A DNA stretch of 64,000 bases from IMG/VR virus record IMGVR_UViG_3300017767_000003, positions 1 through 64,000 of that record. One strand, given 5' to 3'. Shown here piece by piece: positions 33,188 through 40,699 of the stretch. Within the stretch, counting starts at the first letter, position 1. The number at the start of each line of letters is the position of its first letter. This DNA is from a virus. The notes under the pieces were generated by a model, which ran no database searches, was not told the DNA's origin, and worked only from the letters and a program-made list of their open reading frames with translations. The position numbers were made by a program, and so were the translations under genes.

Positions 33188-33852
33188 AAATAACTGGAAC
33201 TCATTTAGGGATTGCAGTAATTTTATTGTTCTTTGTAGGACAGTGCTTTGCTGGTGACGAACATAATCATGTGCACATAGACCAAGTTGCTGACGGTGAT
33301 AATGCAAATGTTAACATTACGCAGATAGGATATGATAACCATATCGATTTTACTTTTGCACATGCTAACAACACTTTTACTCTATCCCAATCAGGGAATG
33401 GTAACTCAATCTCTTGGGTATCATACTGGGGTTCAGGAAGAACTTGGGGTGGTGATGTTGACGGTACTGGTAACACAGAAACAGTAACACAGATTGACGG
33501 TGCTACATACGGTAGACACATATGGGGTAACAATAACGAAGTTGACGTTTACCAAAATGGAACTCACGAATTCAATTTAGACATTCACGTTAATGGTGTA
33601 GAACACGAAAACTGGCAAGAAGGTTCAGGAAGTCATTACGCACACATATACTATTATCAAAATTCACATGATTCAATCACAGATATTGAACAAAAAGGAA
33701 GTGGTAGTCATCAAGCAAGAATAACACTACAAGGTTCAGAACATACTAATTTAAATCTATTACAACAAGGTTCGACTAATCAGTCATACAATATAACAAA
33801 TACCTGCCATACAGTAGGTGGTTGCAGTATAAACGTTTCTCAGGGCAACTAA
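33184..33852 (+). CDS. Curlin-like repeat protein 2
   Basis: 222 residues from ATG 33184. Signal peptide (IAVILLFFVGQCFAGDE). Repeats follow the curlin form N/S-x5-Q-x-G-x-x-N/Q: ANVNITQIGYDN, NTFTLSQSGNGN, ETVTQIDGATYG, NEVDVYQNGTHE, DSITDIEQKGSGSHQ, TNLNLLQQGSTNQS. It is closer to classical CsgA/CsgB than curlin-like protein 1 and is rich in His and Tyr. It is the last gene of the cluster and is followed by a new promoter. Confidence 0.83.
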   Translation: MKITGTHLGIAVILLFFVGQCFAGDEHNHVHIDQVADGDNANVNITQIGYDNHIDFTFAHANNTFTLSQSGNGNSISWVSYWGSGRTWGGDVDGTGNTETVTQIDGATYGRHIWGNNNEVDVYQNGTHEFNLDIHVNGVEHENWQEGSGSHYAHIYYYQNSHDSITDIEQKGSGSHQARITLQGSEHTNLNLLQQGSTNQSYNITNTCHTVGGCSINVSQGN

Positions 33853-33864
33853 ATAAAAAACCCT

Positions 33865-33894
33865 CTTATAATTACTCAAACATTGAGGTATAAT
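33865..33894 (+). promoter_or_regulatory. Early/middle-type promoter for the SleB-like hydrolase
   Basis: AAAAAACCCT then CTTATA (33865-33870), 18 bases, TATAAT (33889-33894), seven bases to ATG 33902. Nearly leaderless. Confidence 0.7.
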
Positions 33895-33901
33895 AGTGTG
33901 T

Positions 33902-34390
33902 ATGAAACTAATAAATATCTTAGTATTTTGTGCGCTTCTTTTAGGAGCTACAAAAGTGGAAGGTTTAGAACTAGAGATGGACACTCATTGTCTTGCTCAA
34001 AACATATATTTTGAAGCAGGTAATCAACCTCTTGCAGGACAGATTGCAGTTGCTAACGTAGTTTTAAATCGTGTAGAACATGATAAATTTCCCGATTCAA
34101 TTTGTGGAGTAGTTTATCAAACAAAAGAATGGCGAACCTCTTGGACAGGTAAGACCATTCCTAAATTAGGAATGTGTCAGTTCTCTTGGTTTTGTGATGG
34201 CAAATCAGACAAACCAAAAGACAGTAAAACTTGGGCGGAGAGTTTAAAACTTGCAGACGAAATACTGGACGGTCAGTATTTTGATTTGACAGAAGGTGCA
34301 ATGTGGTATCATGCGTATTATATACAACCATATTGGAGTCAGCATTTAAACGAGACAGTACAAATATCCGCACATATATTCTATAGGTAA
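33902..34390 (+). CDS. Secreted SleB/CwlJ-type cell-wall hydrolase
   Basis: 162 residues. Signal peptide (NILVFCALLLGATKVEG). Catalytic Hydrolase_2 core: LAQNIYFEAGNQPLAGQIAV (Glu in YFEAGN likely catalytic), NVVLNRVEHDKFPDSICGVV, then CQFSWFCDG and EGAMWYHAYYIQPYW. The family cuts peptidoglycan (N-acetylglucosaminidase or lytic transglycosylase activity in spore germination proteins). With a Sec signal it acts in the periplasm. It may be a second lysis enzyme beside the GH24 lysozyme, or clear the wall for curli assembly. Confidence 0.88.
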   Translation: MKLINILVFCALLLGATKVEGLELEMDTHCLAQNIYFEAGNQPLAGQIAVANVVLNRVEHDKFPDSICGVVYQTKEWRTSWTGKTIPKLGMCQFSWFCDGKSDKPKDSKTWAESLKLADEILDGQYFDLTEGAMWYHAYYIQPYWSQHLNETVQISAHIFYR

Positions 34391-34395
34391 AATCT

Positions 34396-36246
34396 ATGTA
34401 TAAATGGTGGACGGTTTTAATAACCATCGCTCTTCTAGCAGGTCTTCGTATATCAGACCCGTTTCTCATGGAGTCAATCCGACTCAACTATTTTGACTTT
34501 TTACAAACTCAAAAGGAACCTATACAGGTTGACGATATTGTATTAGTTGACATAGACGAAAAGACATTAGAAAAATACGGACAGTTCCCATTCCCTAGAG
34601 GCGTATGGGCAGACATGATAAATCAAACGTCCGAAACAAATCCTTCCGTCCTTACTGCTACATTTGCACAACCTGATAGATTCGGGGAAGACGAAGAACT
34701 TAGACAAGCATTAGGAAACAGACTTTCCCTTCTTTCTGCCTCACCAACTAATCAAAAAGATACTGGAAGTGCACCATATATTGGTATTGCAAAGTTAGGT
34801 AAAGGTGACCCTGCAAACTGGTTATACAGTTATGAGGGTATCTCTAGTCCCATACAACCCCTACAGGAGGCGGTTTACGGTGTAGGTACTGTAAGTGCTT
34901 CACCTTCTATAGACGGAACTGTACGTGCAGTTCCACTCGCTGTCATGGCGAATGGACAGATATATCCTTCTCTCGCACTAGAAACATTGAGAGTTATGAA
35001 TGGTCAACAGTCCTACAATATAAAGATTACGCCTGAGGTTGGTGTAGAATGGGTTAGGATAGGTAGACTACCACCATTAACAGTACAACCTAATGCAGAC
35101 TTTAATATTGCATTTTGGAATCAGTTTGAACGTGTCAGTGCAGTGGACAAAATCCCTGCAGATAAAATCCTTATATGGGGTCTGACTGCTTCAGGTCTGA
35201 GTAATCCAGTTTCAACCCCAATGGGTGCAATGTATCCCCATGAAGTACAAGCGAATTTAATTCAGACCGTCTTGACAGGATTCCAAATACAACGATTCTA
35301 CTATCTTGAATTTCTTGAAATTTTTCTTGTTCTGTTTTCGTCTCTAGTAATACTGGCAATGGTCTACAGACTTCCCACAGTTCTTTCGGGGATAGGGAGT
35401 CTAAGTGTCGTTGGATTGCAGGCGTATACGGGGTATTACGTTTGGATTGAGAACTTGATTTTGCTCGATGTCTTTTACTCATCAGTTGCCTCATTGTTAG
35501 TTTTTGGTCACGCATCTTTCAACAAATACTTCACTACGTATCAATTGAAAGAACAAATAAAGAAACAGTTCCAAAAATATTTATCACCTGACATGGTTGA
35601 AGAACTACAGAAAAATCCTGAACTATTGAAATTAGGTGGAGATAGAAAGGAACTTTCCTTCCTTTTTGCCGACATTGTTGGCTTCACTCCCATAAGCGAA
35701 AAGTATATGAAAGAAGATGACCCCGAAGGATTGGTTGAACTTATCAACAAATTCCTAGACGCAATGTCAAAAGTCGTTCTTGCACATGGCGGAACCATCG
35801 ACAAATATATGGGCGATTGTTTGATGGCATTTTGGAATGCCCCTTTGGATTGTCCAAACCACGCTGAAATGGCGGTTAGAAGTGCTATGGAAATTGAACT
35901 GCTTACTGAACAAATGAACAAGGAACTCAAAGAACAGGGATATGATTTACCACCCGTTGTAATTGGCACAGGAATAAATACTGGCCCATGCATCGTAGGA
36001 AACATGGGAAGTGAGGCAAGATTCGATTATTCAGTTGTCGGTGATGCAGTTAATCTAGGTGCACGTCTTGAAGTTCAAACAAGAACATTTGATACACCTA
36101 TTATCCTTTCACAATACACACTTGACCAATTGCCTGACGATATCAAAGTAAAAGAACTTGATAAAATAACTGTAAAAGGTAAAGAAGAACCTGTTACAAT
36201 TTACGCACCATACTTTAAACGCACAATTAGAAAACTAAAGAAATGA
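34396..36246 (+). CDS. CHASE2-domain class III nucleotide cyclase
   Basis: 616 residues. N-terminal span (about 5-17), a periplasmic CHASE2 sensor (about 25-300; VDIDEKTLEKYGQFPFPRGV, YGVGTVSASPSIDGTVRAVP), about three spans (305-385), then a class III cyclase domain. Catalytic set: metal Asp in FADIVGFT and IDKYMGDCLMAFW; substrate Lys in DKYMGD and Asp in DYSVVGDAVNL; transition-state Asn/Arg in NLGARLE. The Lys/Asp pair points to adenylate rather than guanylate cyclase. Predicted to raise cAMP in response to an envelope signal. Next to curli, FecR and a wall hydrolase. Confidence 0.9.
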   Translation: MYKWWTVLITIALLAGLRISDPFLMESIRLNYFDFLQTQKEPIQVDDIVLVDIDEKTLEKYGQFPFPRGVWADMINQTSETNPSVLTATFAQPDRFGEDEELRQALGNRLSLLSASPTNQKDTGSAPYIGIAKLGKGDPANWLYSYEGISSPIQPLQEAVYGVGTVSASPSIDGTVRAVPLAVMANGQIYPSLALETLRVMNGQQSYNIKITPEVGVEWVRIGRLPPLTVQPNADFNIAFWNQFERVSAVDKIPADKILIWGLTASGLSNPVSTPMGAMYPHEVQANLIQTVLTGFQIQRFYYLEFLEIFLVLFSSLVILAMVYRLPTVLSGIGSLSVVGLQAYTGYYVWIENLILLDVFYSSVASLLVFGHASFNKYFTTYQLKEQIKKQFQKYLSPDMVEELQKNPELLKLGGDRKELSFLFADIVGFTPISEKYMKEDDPEGLVELINKFLDAMSKVVLAHGGTIDKYMGDCLMAFWNAPLDCPNHAEMAVRSAMEIELLTEQMNKELKEQGYDLPPVVIGTGINTGPCIVGNMGSEARFDYSVVGDAVNLGARLEVQTRTFDTPIILSQYTLDQLPDDIKVKELDKITVKGKEEPVTIYAPYFKRTIRKLKK

Positions 36247-36461
36247 CATTCAAAGAAGTCCAAGACAAATTATATCAAAAAGAAATGACAGTAGAATATC
36301 AATCATTAACTTCAAACAAAATACACACCCTTGCCTGCACTGTAGAAAAAAAGTTTCAGACTATGGGAGATAAGATTGTAGTTATGGGCATACACGAACC
36401 TACATATCATGATATTGAAATAAATACAATTATTTCAATAAAACCCCTTGAAAAATTATAA
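36243..36461 (+). CDS. Small unknown protein after the cyclase
   Basis: 72 residues, overlapping the cyclase stop by four bases (ATGA), so co-translated. MTFKEVQDKLYQKEMTVEYQ then a compact beta pattern (THTLACTVEKKF-like, DKIVVMGIHEPTYHDIEINT). Not recognised. The linkage may be incidental. Confidence 0.65.
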   Translation: MTFKEVQDKLYQKEMTVEYQSLTSNKIHTLACTVEKKFQTMGDKIVVMGIHEPTYHDIEINTIISIKPLEKL

Positions 36462-36486
36462 TTCAGCATTATATAATGTATAAATA
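36447..36486 (+). promoter_or_regulatory. Dual early and late promoter for hsp20
   Basis: CTTGAA after AAAACCC (36447-36452), 19 bases, TATAAT (36472-36477), directly followed by an exact late TATAAATA (36479-36486). Both would read through a leader containing a hairpin (GCAATGCCC/GGGGTTGC, 36493-36513) and an AAAGGAG site into hsp20, giving expression in both phases. Confidence 0.65.
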
Positions 36487-36545
36487 CTTTTGCAATGCCC
36501 ATTAGGGGTTGCATAATATAAACTTGCTTAATAAAGGAGAAAACT

Positions 36546-36965
36546 ATGACTATCTATGACGATGTCTTCGGGAAATCATTCCCATTCGCAATCGGGTTCG
36601 ACAGAACTCTTCAACTATTAAATCGTGCAGAAAACATGCATGATTCAACAAACTACCCGCCATACAACATTATAAAAAATGACGATGAGGACTTTTCAGT
36701 TCAACTTGCAGTTGCTGGTTTTGACAAGACGGAAATCTCTGTTACTAAAGAGAAGAACCAACTTATCATTGAGGGTAAAAAGGAAGCAGACGAGGAAATA
36801 GAGTATGTCCATAAAGGACTTGCTACTCGTTCATTCAAAAGAAGTTTCACTTTAGCAGACGATATTGTAATTGATTCTGCTTGGTGTGATAACGGTATTT
36901 TGAGTGTTCAGTTGATTAGGGAAATACCCGAAGAAGACAAACCTCAAGAAATCAAAATTTCTTAA
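36546..36965 (+). CDS. hsp20: Small heat shock protein Hsp20
   Basis: 139 residues with an alpha-crystallin domain: FSVQLAVAGFDKTEISVTKE, QLIIEGKKEADEE, RSFKRSFTLADDIVIDSAWC and NGILSVQL. Hsp20 is a common gene of marine T4-like phages, thought to help fold or protect virion proteins. Length and AxVxNGVL-type motif (CDNGILSVQL) are normal. Confidence 0.93.
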   Translation: MTIYDDVFGKSFPFAIGFDRTLQLLNRAENMHDSTNYPPYNIIKNDDEDFSVQLAVAGFDKTEISVTKEKNQLIIEGKKEADEEIEYVHKGLATRSFKRSFTLADDIVIDSAWCDNGILSVQLIREIPEEDKPQEIKIS

Positions 36966-36972
36966 AAACCCA

Positions 36973-37002
36973 CTATACAGACATACGCTTGTTTAGTATA
37001 AT
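36973..37002 (+). promoter_or_regulatory. Early/middle-type promoter
   Basis: AAAAACCCA then CTATAC (36973-36978), 18 bases, TATAAT (36997-37002), six bases to ATG 37009. Predicted leaderless. Confidence 0.7.
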
Positions 37003-37008
37003 AGGTGT

Positions 37009-38145
37009 ATGTCTGTAATTCTATCTAAAGAAGATTCTCTTTACGCCTCGCAAATCTATATAGATTTCTATAATGGGTTTGACCGTATTGACGATTATCT
37101 ACGTAAAATCAAATTAGAACGTGTTGCTAATCTACCAACGTCATTGCCTGGCATGGGGCCAGAAGATGATATGTTTAGTGACTTCACAATGCACCCTCAT
37201 GACATGGAATTTGAATGTAGAGTCTTATCAAATGACCTATATGATAACTACCTAGAAATCACCACGTCTCATGCTTTAGAGAAGTCAATTCCTGGCAAGA
37301 CATTGAAGTGGGTTGTGTATGAAAAAAACACAAACAAGATTATGGGTTTTATTAGATTCGGTTCACCAACAATTAATTCTAAACCTAGAAATGTTATGTT
37401 AGGTAAACCTTTAGATACTATGTGTAAAGATACAATGAAGAGGTTCAATGATTCGGTTATTATGGGATTCACCATTGTCCCTACTCAACCATTTGGATAT
37501 AATTATCTTGGTGGTAAGTTACTTGCAGCTATATGTTGTTCACACCATGCTAGAAGAACATTAAACAAAAAATACAATACAAAATTTTGTGGTTTTGAAA
37601 CAACTTCTTTATACGGTTCGTCAAAGACTTCTTCACAGTATGACGGTATGAAACCTTTCTTAAGATTTAAAGGATTGACCGTATCAGATTTTGTGCCTTC
37701 TATTAATGACCAAAACTATAGAGACTTGAAGTATTGGTTTGAAACTAAAAATGACGGTAAACCATTAGTTCATGATGACGCTTCGTCAAGAAAAATGAAG
37801 ACTATTCAGAAACAAATTTCTACGATAAAGAACTCACTAAATATACACGACAAAGAAAAGTTAAAAGAATTCAATCAAGCATTTGAAAATGCAAAAGGTC
37901 TAACGGAACAGAAGAGACAATACTTTTCAAATTATGGTTATGAGAATGTAGTGGATTATTTAAATCTAGAAACAGACGAATTAAAGAAAGCACCCAACTA
38001 TGATAGATACGAGTTAGAAGGTGTAGTTGACTGGTGGAAAAAACTTGCTGGTAAAAGATATGACAAACTTAAATCCGAAAACAGACTCAGAACTGAACTA
38101 GAAACATGGAATGTTAATGCAGAAAACATTGACATTATCCGATAA
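37009..38145 (+). CDS. Unknown protein, tentative DUF4338/Mom-like acyltransferase fold
   Basis: 378 residues. The central part (LKWVVYEKNTNKIMGFIRFG, then VIMGFTIVPTQPFGYNYLGG, KLLAAICCSHHARRTLNKKY and GFETTSLYGSSKTSSQYDGM) resembles the core order seen in DUF4338 (DruA) and Mom-type GNAT-related proteins. The similarity is by eye and weak. The C-terminal third is basic and helical and could bind nucleic acid. It has its own early/middle promoter. Possible roles are nucleic-acid modification or interference with host functions; neither is shown. Confidence 0.65.
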   Translation: MSVILSKEDSLYASQIYIDFYNGFDRIDDYLRKIKLERVANLPTSLPGMGPEDDMFSDFTMHPHDMEFECRVLSNDLYDNYLEITTSHALEKSIPGKTLKWVVYEKNTNKIMGFIRFGSPTINSKPRNVMLGKPLDTMCKDTMKRFNDSVIMGFTIVPTQPFGYNYLGGKLLAAICCSHHARRTLNKKYNTKFCGFETTSLYGSSKTSSQYDGMKPFLRFKGLTVSDFVPSINDQNYRDLKYWFETKNDGKPLVHDDASSRKMKTIQKQISTIKNSLNIHDKEKLKEFNQAFENAKGLTEQKRQYFSNYGYENVVDYLNLETDELKKAPNYDRYELEGVVDWWKKLAGKRYDKLKSENRLRTELETWNVNAENIDIIR

Positions 38146-38150
38146 GTTAA

Positions 38151-38224
38151 GCGGAGATAGTGTAATAGCAACACGCTGTGGTTCCACCACAGAGACGATA
38201 GTGCAATCCTATCTCTCCGCTCCA
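38151..38224 (+). tRNA. tRNA-Gly (anticodon TCC), CCA encoded
   Basis: Full cloverleaf: acceptor GCGGAGA/TCTCCGC with discriminator T and encoded CCA; D stem GTGT/ACAC; anticodon stem CTGTG/CACAG with loop GTTCCAC (anticodon TCC, bases 38183-38185... read as T-C-C at 38183, 38184, 38185); T stem GATAG/CTATC. It reads GGA (and other GGN) codons. The D loop (AATAGCA) lacks the usual GG pair and the T loop (TGCAATC) has G in place of the usual second T, so the D/T loop contact is abnormal. It lies five bases after the preceding gene. Confidence 0.9.
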
Positions 38225-38232
38225 GTTTCAAT

Positions 38233-39156
38233 ATGAGTAGAAACATACCAACACAGGCAGTTGACCAATATGATTTCCTAGAACACAGAAGGAAACAAGA
38301 AGAAAAACATTGGAATAAAAAAAGTAATGAACTCAAACCTCTTGACTCGATTCTTACAGTTGAAATTAATACTACTGAGTTGTGCAACAGGACATGTGTC
38401 TTTTGTCCAAGACATGACCCAACAGTATTTCCCAACAGGAATCTCCATCTTACGATTAAAGGTGCTAGAACCATTGCAGAAGAATTAGGAGAAAATCAGT
38501 ATTCAGGTAAAATATCATTCAGTGGGTTCGGAGAAAATTTATTGAATCCAAACTTTGTAGAGATAGTTAAAGAGTTTAGATTTAATTTACCAATGGCAAC
38601 AATTGAATGTAATACAAATGGAGACAAACTTACAGAAAAGTATGTTGAAAGATTGTATAAAGCAGGACTAGATTTACTGTACATAAATTTGTATGACGGT
38701 ATAGAACAAATGACACACTTTGAAAAAATGCTAAAGAATGTCAGAGAAGATATGTATAAATTTAGAATGCATTGGGGAGACTTTGAGAAACATGGATTGA
38801 TTCTCAATAACCGTAGTGGGGTAATTGACTGGGTTGGGATAGAAGAAACAGACATTACTTCTTTGAAAGGCAAACCTTGTCATTACCCCTTCTACAAAAT
38901 GTTTGTTGATTGGAACGGTGATGTTCTATTTTGTTCAAACGATTGGGGGAGAGAACATGTTGTAGGTAACTTGCTACAGTCAACATTACATGACGTTTGG
39001 TTCAGTAAACCTATGACAAAGATTCGTAAAAGATTAATGAAAGGTGATCGAAGTCAATCACCTTGTAATAAATGCAGTGTAGACGGTTCACTGTTCGGCA
39101 AACCGTCTTTTGATTTGGTAAAAGAATATTATGAAAGTAGCAATAACAGGAAGTAG
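38233..39156 (+). CDS. Radical SAM protein with SPASM-like C-terminus
   Basis: 307 residues. The radical SAM motif CNRTCVFCPR (CxxxCxxC, about residues 51-58) binds the 4Fe-4S cluster. GFGENLLNP resembles the SAM-binding GGE-type motif. A C-terminal Cys set (KGKPCHYPFYKMFVDWNGDV, LFCSNDWG, PCNKCSVDG) matches SPASM or twitch auxiliary cluster domains. Substrate unknown: peptide, sugar or cofactor modification are all possible. Its end overlaps an SDR gene by 26 bases, suggesting a joint pathway. Confidence 0.88.
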   Translation: MSRNIPTQAVDQYDFLEHRRKQEEKHWNKKSNELKPLDSILTVEINTTELCNRTCVFCPRHDPTVFPNRNLHLTIKGARTIAEELGENQYSGKISFSGFGENLLNPNFVEIVKEFRFNLPMATIECNTNGDKLTEKYVERLYKAGLDLLYINLYDGIEQMTHFEKMLKNVREDMYKFRMHWGDFEKHGLILNNRSGVIDWVGIEETDITSLKGKPCHYPFYKMFVDWNGDVLFCSNDWGREHVVGNLLQSTLHDVWFSKPMTKIRKRLMKGDRSQSPCNKCSVDGSLFGKPSFDLVKEYYESSNNRK

Positions 39157-39697
39157 TGGTCTAGCAAAGACAATTAAAGACACACTAGAAGCAACACCAT
39201 TTAAAGGTGATACTATAGAAGTACATACACCACGTATGGAAGATATCACAATGAATGGTATGAACTGGTGGGGTTGGGCTAATGTTGACGTTTTGATTAA
39301 TTTTGCACATGACGAATTTGAACAAACAAAGATACTTCAATACGCACATGATTCTTGGGTAGATAAAGGAAACAAATATATTATTAATTTTTCTTCAAGA
39401 GCTGCTCAACCAAACATATCAAAAGGTTATCTCTATTCAGCTGCTAAAGCGTCTCTCAATCATTTAGCAAATAACCTACAATACAACTCAGATAAAAAAT
39501 ACAAAATGACAACTTTAAATCTAGGTCTTCTTAATTCACCTATGCCTAGTATCTCACGTCAAGAAGTTGCTGGACTGGTTTATAAGTTGATTACAAGTTA
39601 TCCTGAAATAGAAATAGCAGACATGACAATTCAAGCACACCATAATTATAAAGGTGTACAGGAAATGAAGTCATTTCAAAAAGGAGAATTGCATTGA
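39131..39697 (+). CDS. Short-chain dehydrogenase/reductase
   Basis: 188 residues, short for the family. Rossmann start KVAITGSSGLAKTI (TGxxGxG-type), a later NFSSRAA (catalytic Ser region) and YSAAKAS (YxxxK catalytic pair, about residues 104-108) identify it. It likely uses NAD(P)H on a carbonyl or sugar nucleotide. Overlap with the radical SAM gene implies co-translation. Confidence 0.82.
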   Translation: MKVAITGSSGLAKTIKDTLEATPFKGDTIEVHTPRMEDITMNGMNWWGWANVDVLINFAHDEFEQTKILQYAHDSWVDKGNKYIINFSSRAAQPNISKGYLYSAAKASLNHLANNLQYNSDKKYKMTTLNLGLLNSPMPSISRQEVAGLVYKLITSYPEIEIADMTIQAHHNYKGVQEMKSFQKGELH

Positions 39698-39999
39698 GTA
39701 ACAGACCACATTTAATTGGTGAAATGTATAGAGTAGTAGAGAATCCTAATCAAAGGGACGAAGAACACTATGCTATAGAAATTATAAAGGGTGAATTCAA
39801 AGACACCGTTTATCAATATGGAAAGGTGGAATTCGTAGAAGGAAAACCTGAACTAAATTTTCAGAGAACTATTAGAAGAGTTCCCGAAGGTATGGACTTG
39901 TCAGATTTAGAAAAAGACAATGACCTAAATAACCTCATGGGAGATATTCTAGTAGAACTCCTAGAAGAACAAGTCGCAAGAAGCGAGGAGAAAAAATGA
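39694..39999 (+). CDS. Unknown T4-like phage protein with TTG start
   Basis: 101 residues starting at TTG 39694, which overlaps the SDR stop (TTGA); an AAGGAG site lies seven bases upstream and supports the TTG. It is acidic with a beta-rich first half (YAIEIIKGEFKDTVYQYGKV) and a helical end (DILVELLEEQVARSEEKK). It overlaps the lysozyme gene by four bases. Not recognised. Confidence 0.7.
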   Translation: MSNRPHLIGEMYRVVENPNQRDEEHYAIEIIKGEFKDTVYQYGKVEFVEGKPELNFQRTIRRVPEGMDLSDLEKDNDLNNLMGDILVELLEEQVARSEEKK

Positions 40000-40442
40000 A
40001 CGTAGAAAGATGTAAAGAAGCGATTAAGAGGCACGAAGGTGAAGTGCTAGAAATTTATATTGACTCATTGGGATTTAAAACTCTCGGTGTTGGACATTTA
40101 TGTCAACCCGAAGACCCTGAGTACGATTGGGAAGTTGGTACTGCAGTTTCGCAAGAAGTTGTAGACGCATACTATGACTCAGACTTTGATAAACATATGG
40201 ACGAAACAGTTCATGTTATCGGAGAAGACGTTTGGTACGATTTGCCAGGCGACATTAGAGAAGTCTTGGTTAACATGTGTTTCAACTTAGGTGGAACTAG
40301 ACTGGGTAAATTCAAGAATATGTTGAATGCAGTTGAAGACCATGATTGGGAAAGAATGGCTGTTGAAATGGAAGATAGTCGTTGGTTTAAACAAGTAGGA
40401 CGCAGGAGTGTAGAACTACAAGAAACAGTTAGGAATGTATGA
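39996..40442 (+). CDS. GH24 lysozyme (T4 gp e type)
   Basis: 148 residues (T4 lysozyme 164). AIKRHEGEVLEIYIDSLGFK then TLGVGHL carries the catalytic triad Glu, Asp and Thr in T4-like spacing. MCFNLGGTRLGKFKNMLNAV and SRWFKQVGRRSVEL match the C-terminal lobe. No signal peptide, so it needs a holin to reach the wall. It overlaps the next gene by four bases. Confidence 0.92.
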   Translation: MNVERCKEAIKRHEGEVLEIYIDSLGFKTLGVGHLCQPEDPEYDWEVGTAVSQEVVDAYYDSDFDKHMDETVHVIGEDVWYDLPGDIREVLVNMCFNLGGTRLGKFKNMLNAVEDHDWERMAVEMEDSRWFKQVGRRSVELQETVRNV

Positions 40443-40675
40443 TTGATTTTCACGACAAAGTATTAAATGCGATTGTGCAACAAGCAGACGCAATGATTTC
40501 AAAACACAAAATTAATGTTGAGGTATTAACAAAGAATGCAAGTGGTGTTGCAGAACACCCTGACTTAATGAAGACAGTGGAAGATGAGTTATCTCAAATA
40601 GCACACTGGAAGGATATTAAGGACGTTGCAATCAATAACTTTGATTTTCATTCTAAAAAGAATCTTGTAGAATAG
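40439..40675 (+). CDS. Small unknown protein before DNA polymerase
   Basis: 78 residues, overlapping the lysozyme stop (ATGA). Mostly helical and acidic (HDKVLNAIVQQADAMISKHK; KTVEDELSQIAHWKDIKDVA). The gp43 promoter -35 element lies in its last codons. Not recognised. Confidence 0.6.
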   Translation: MIDFHDKVLNAIVQQADAMISKHKINVEVLTKNASGVAEHPDLMKTVEDELSQIAHWKDIKDVAINNFDFHSKKNLVE

Positions 40676-40693
40676 AACAAACTGTAGTATAAT
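40664..40693 (+). promoter_or_regulatory. Early/middle-type promoter for DNA polymerase
   Basis: CTTGTA (40664-40669), 18 bases, TATAAT (40688-40693), six bases to the gp43 ATG at 40700. Predicted leaderless. Confidence 0.72.
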
Positions 40694-40699
40694 TACAGT

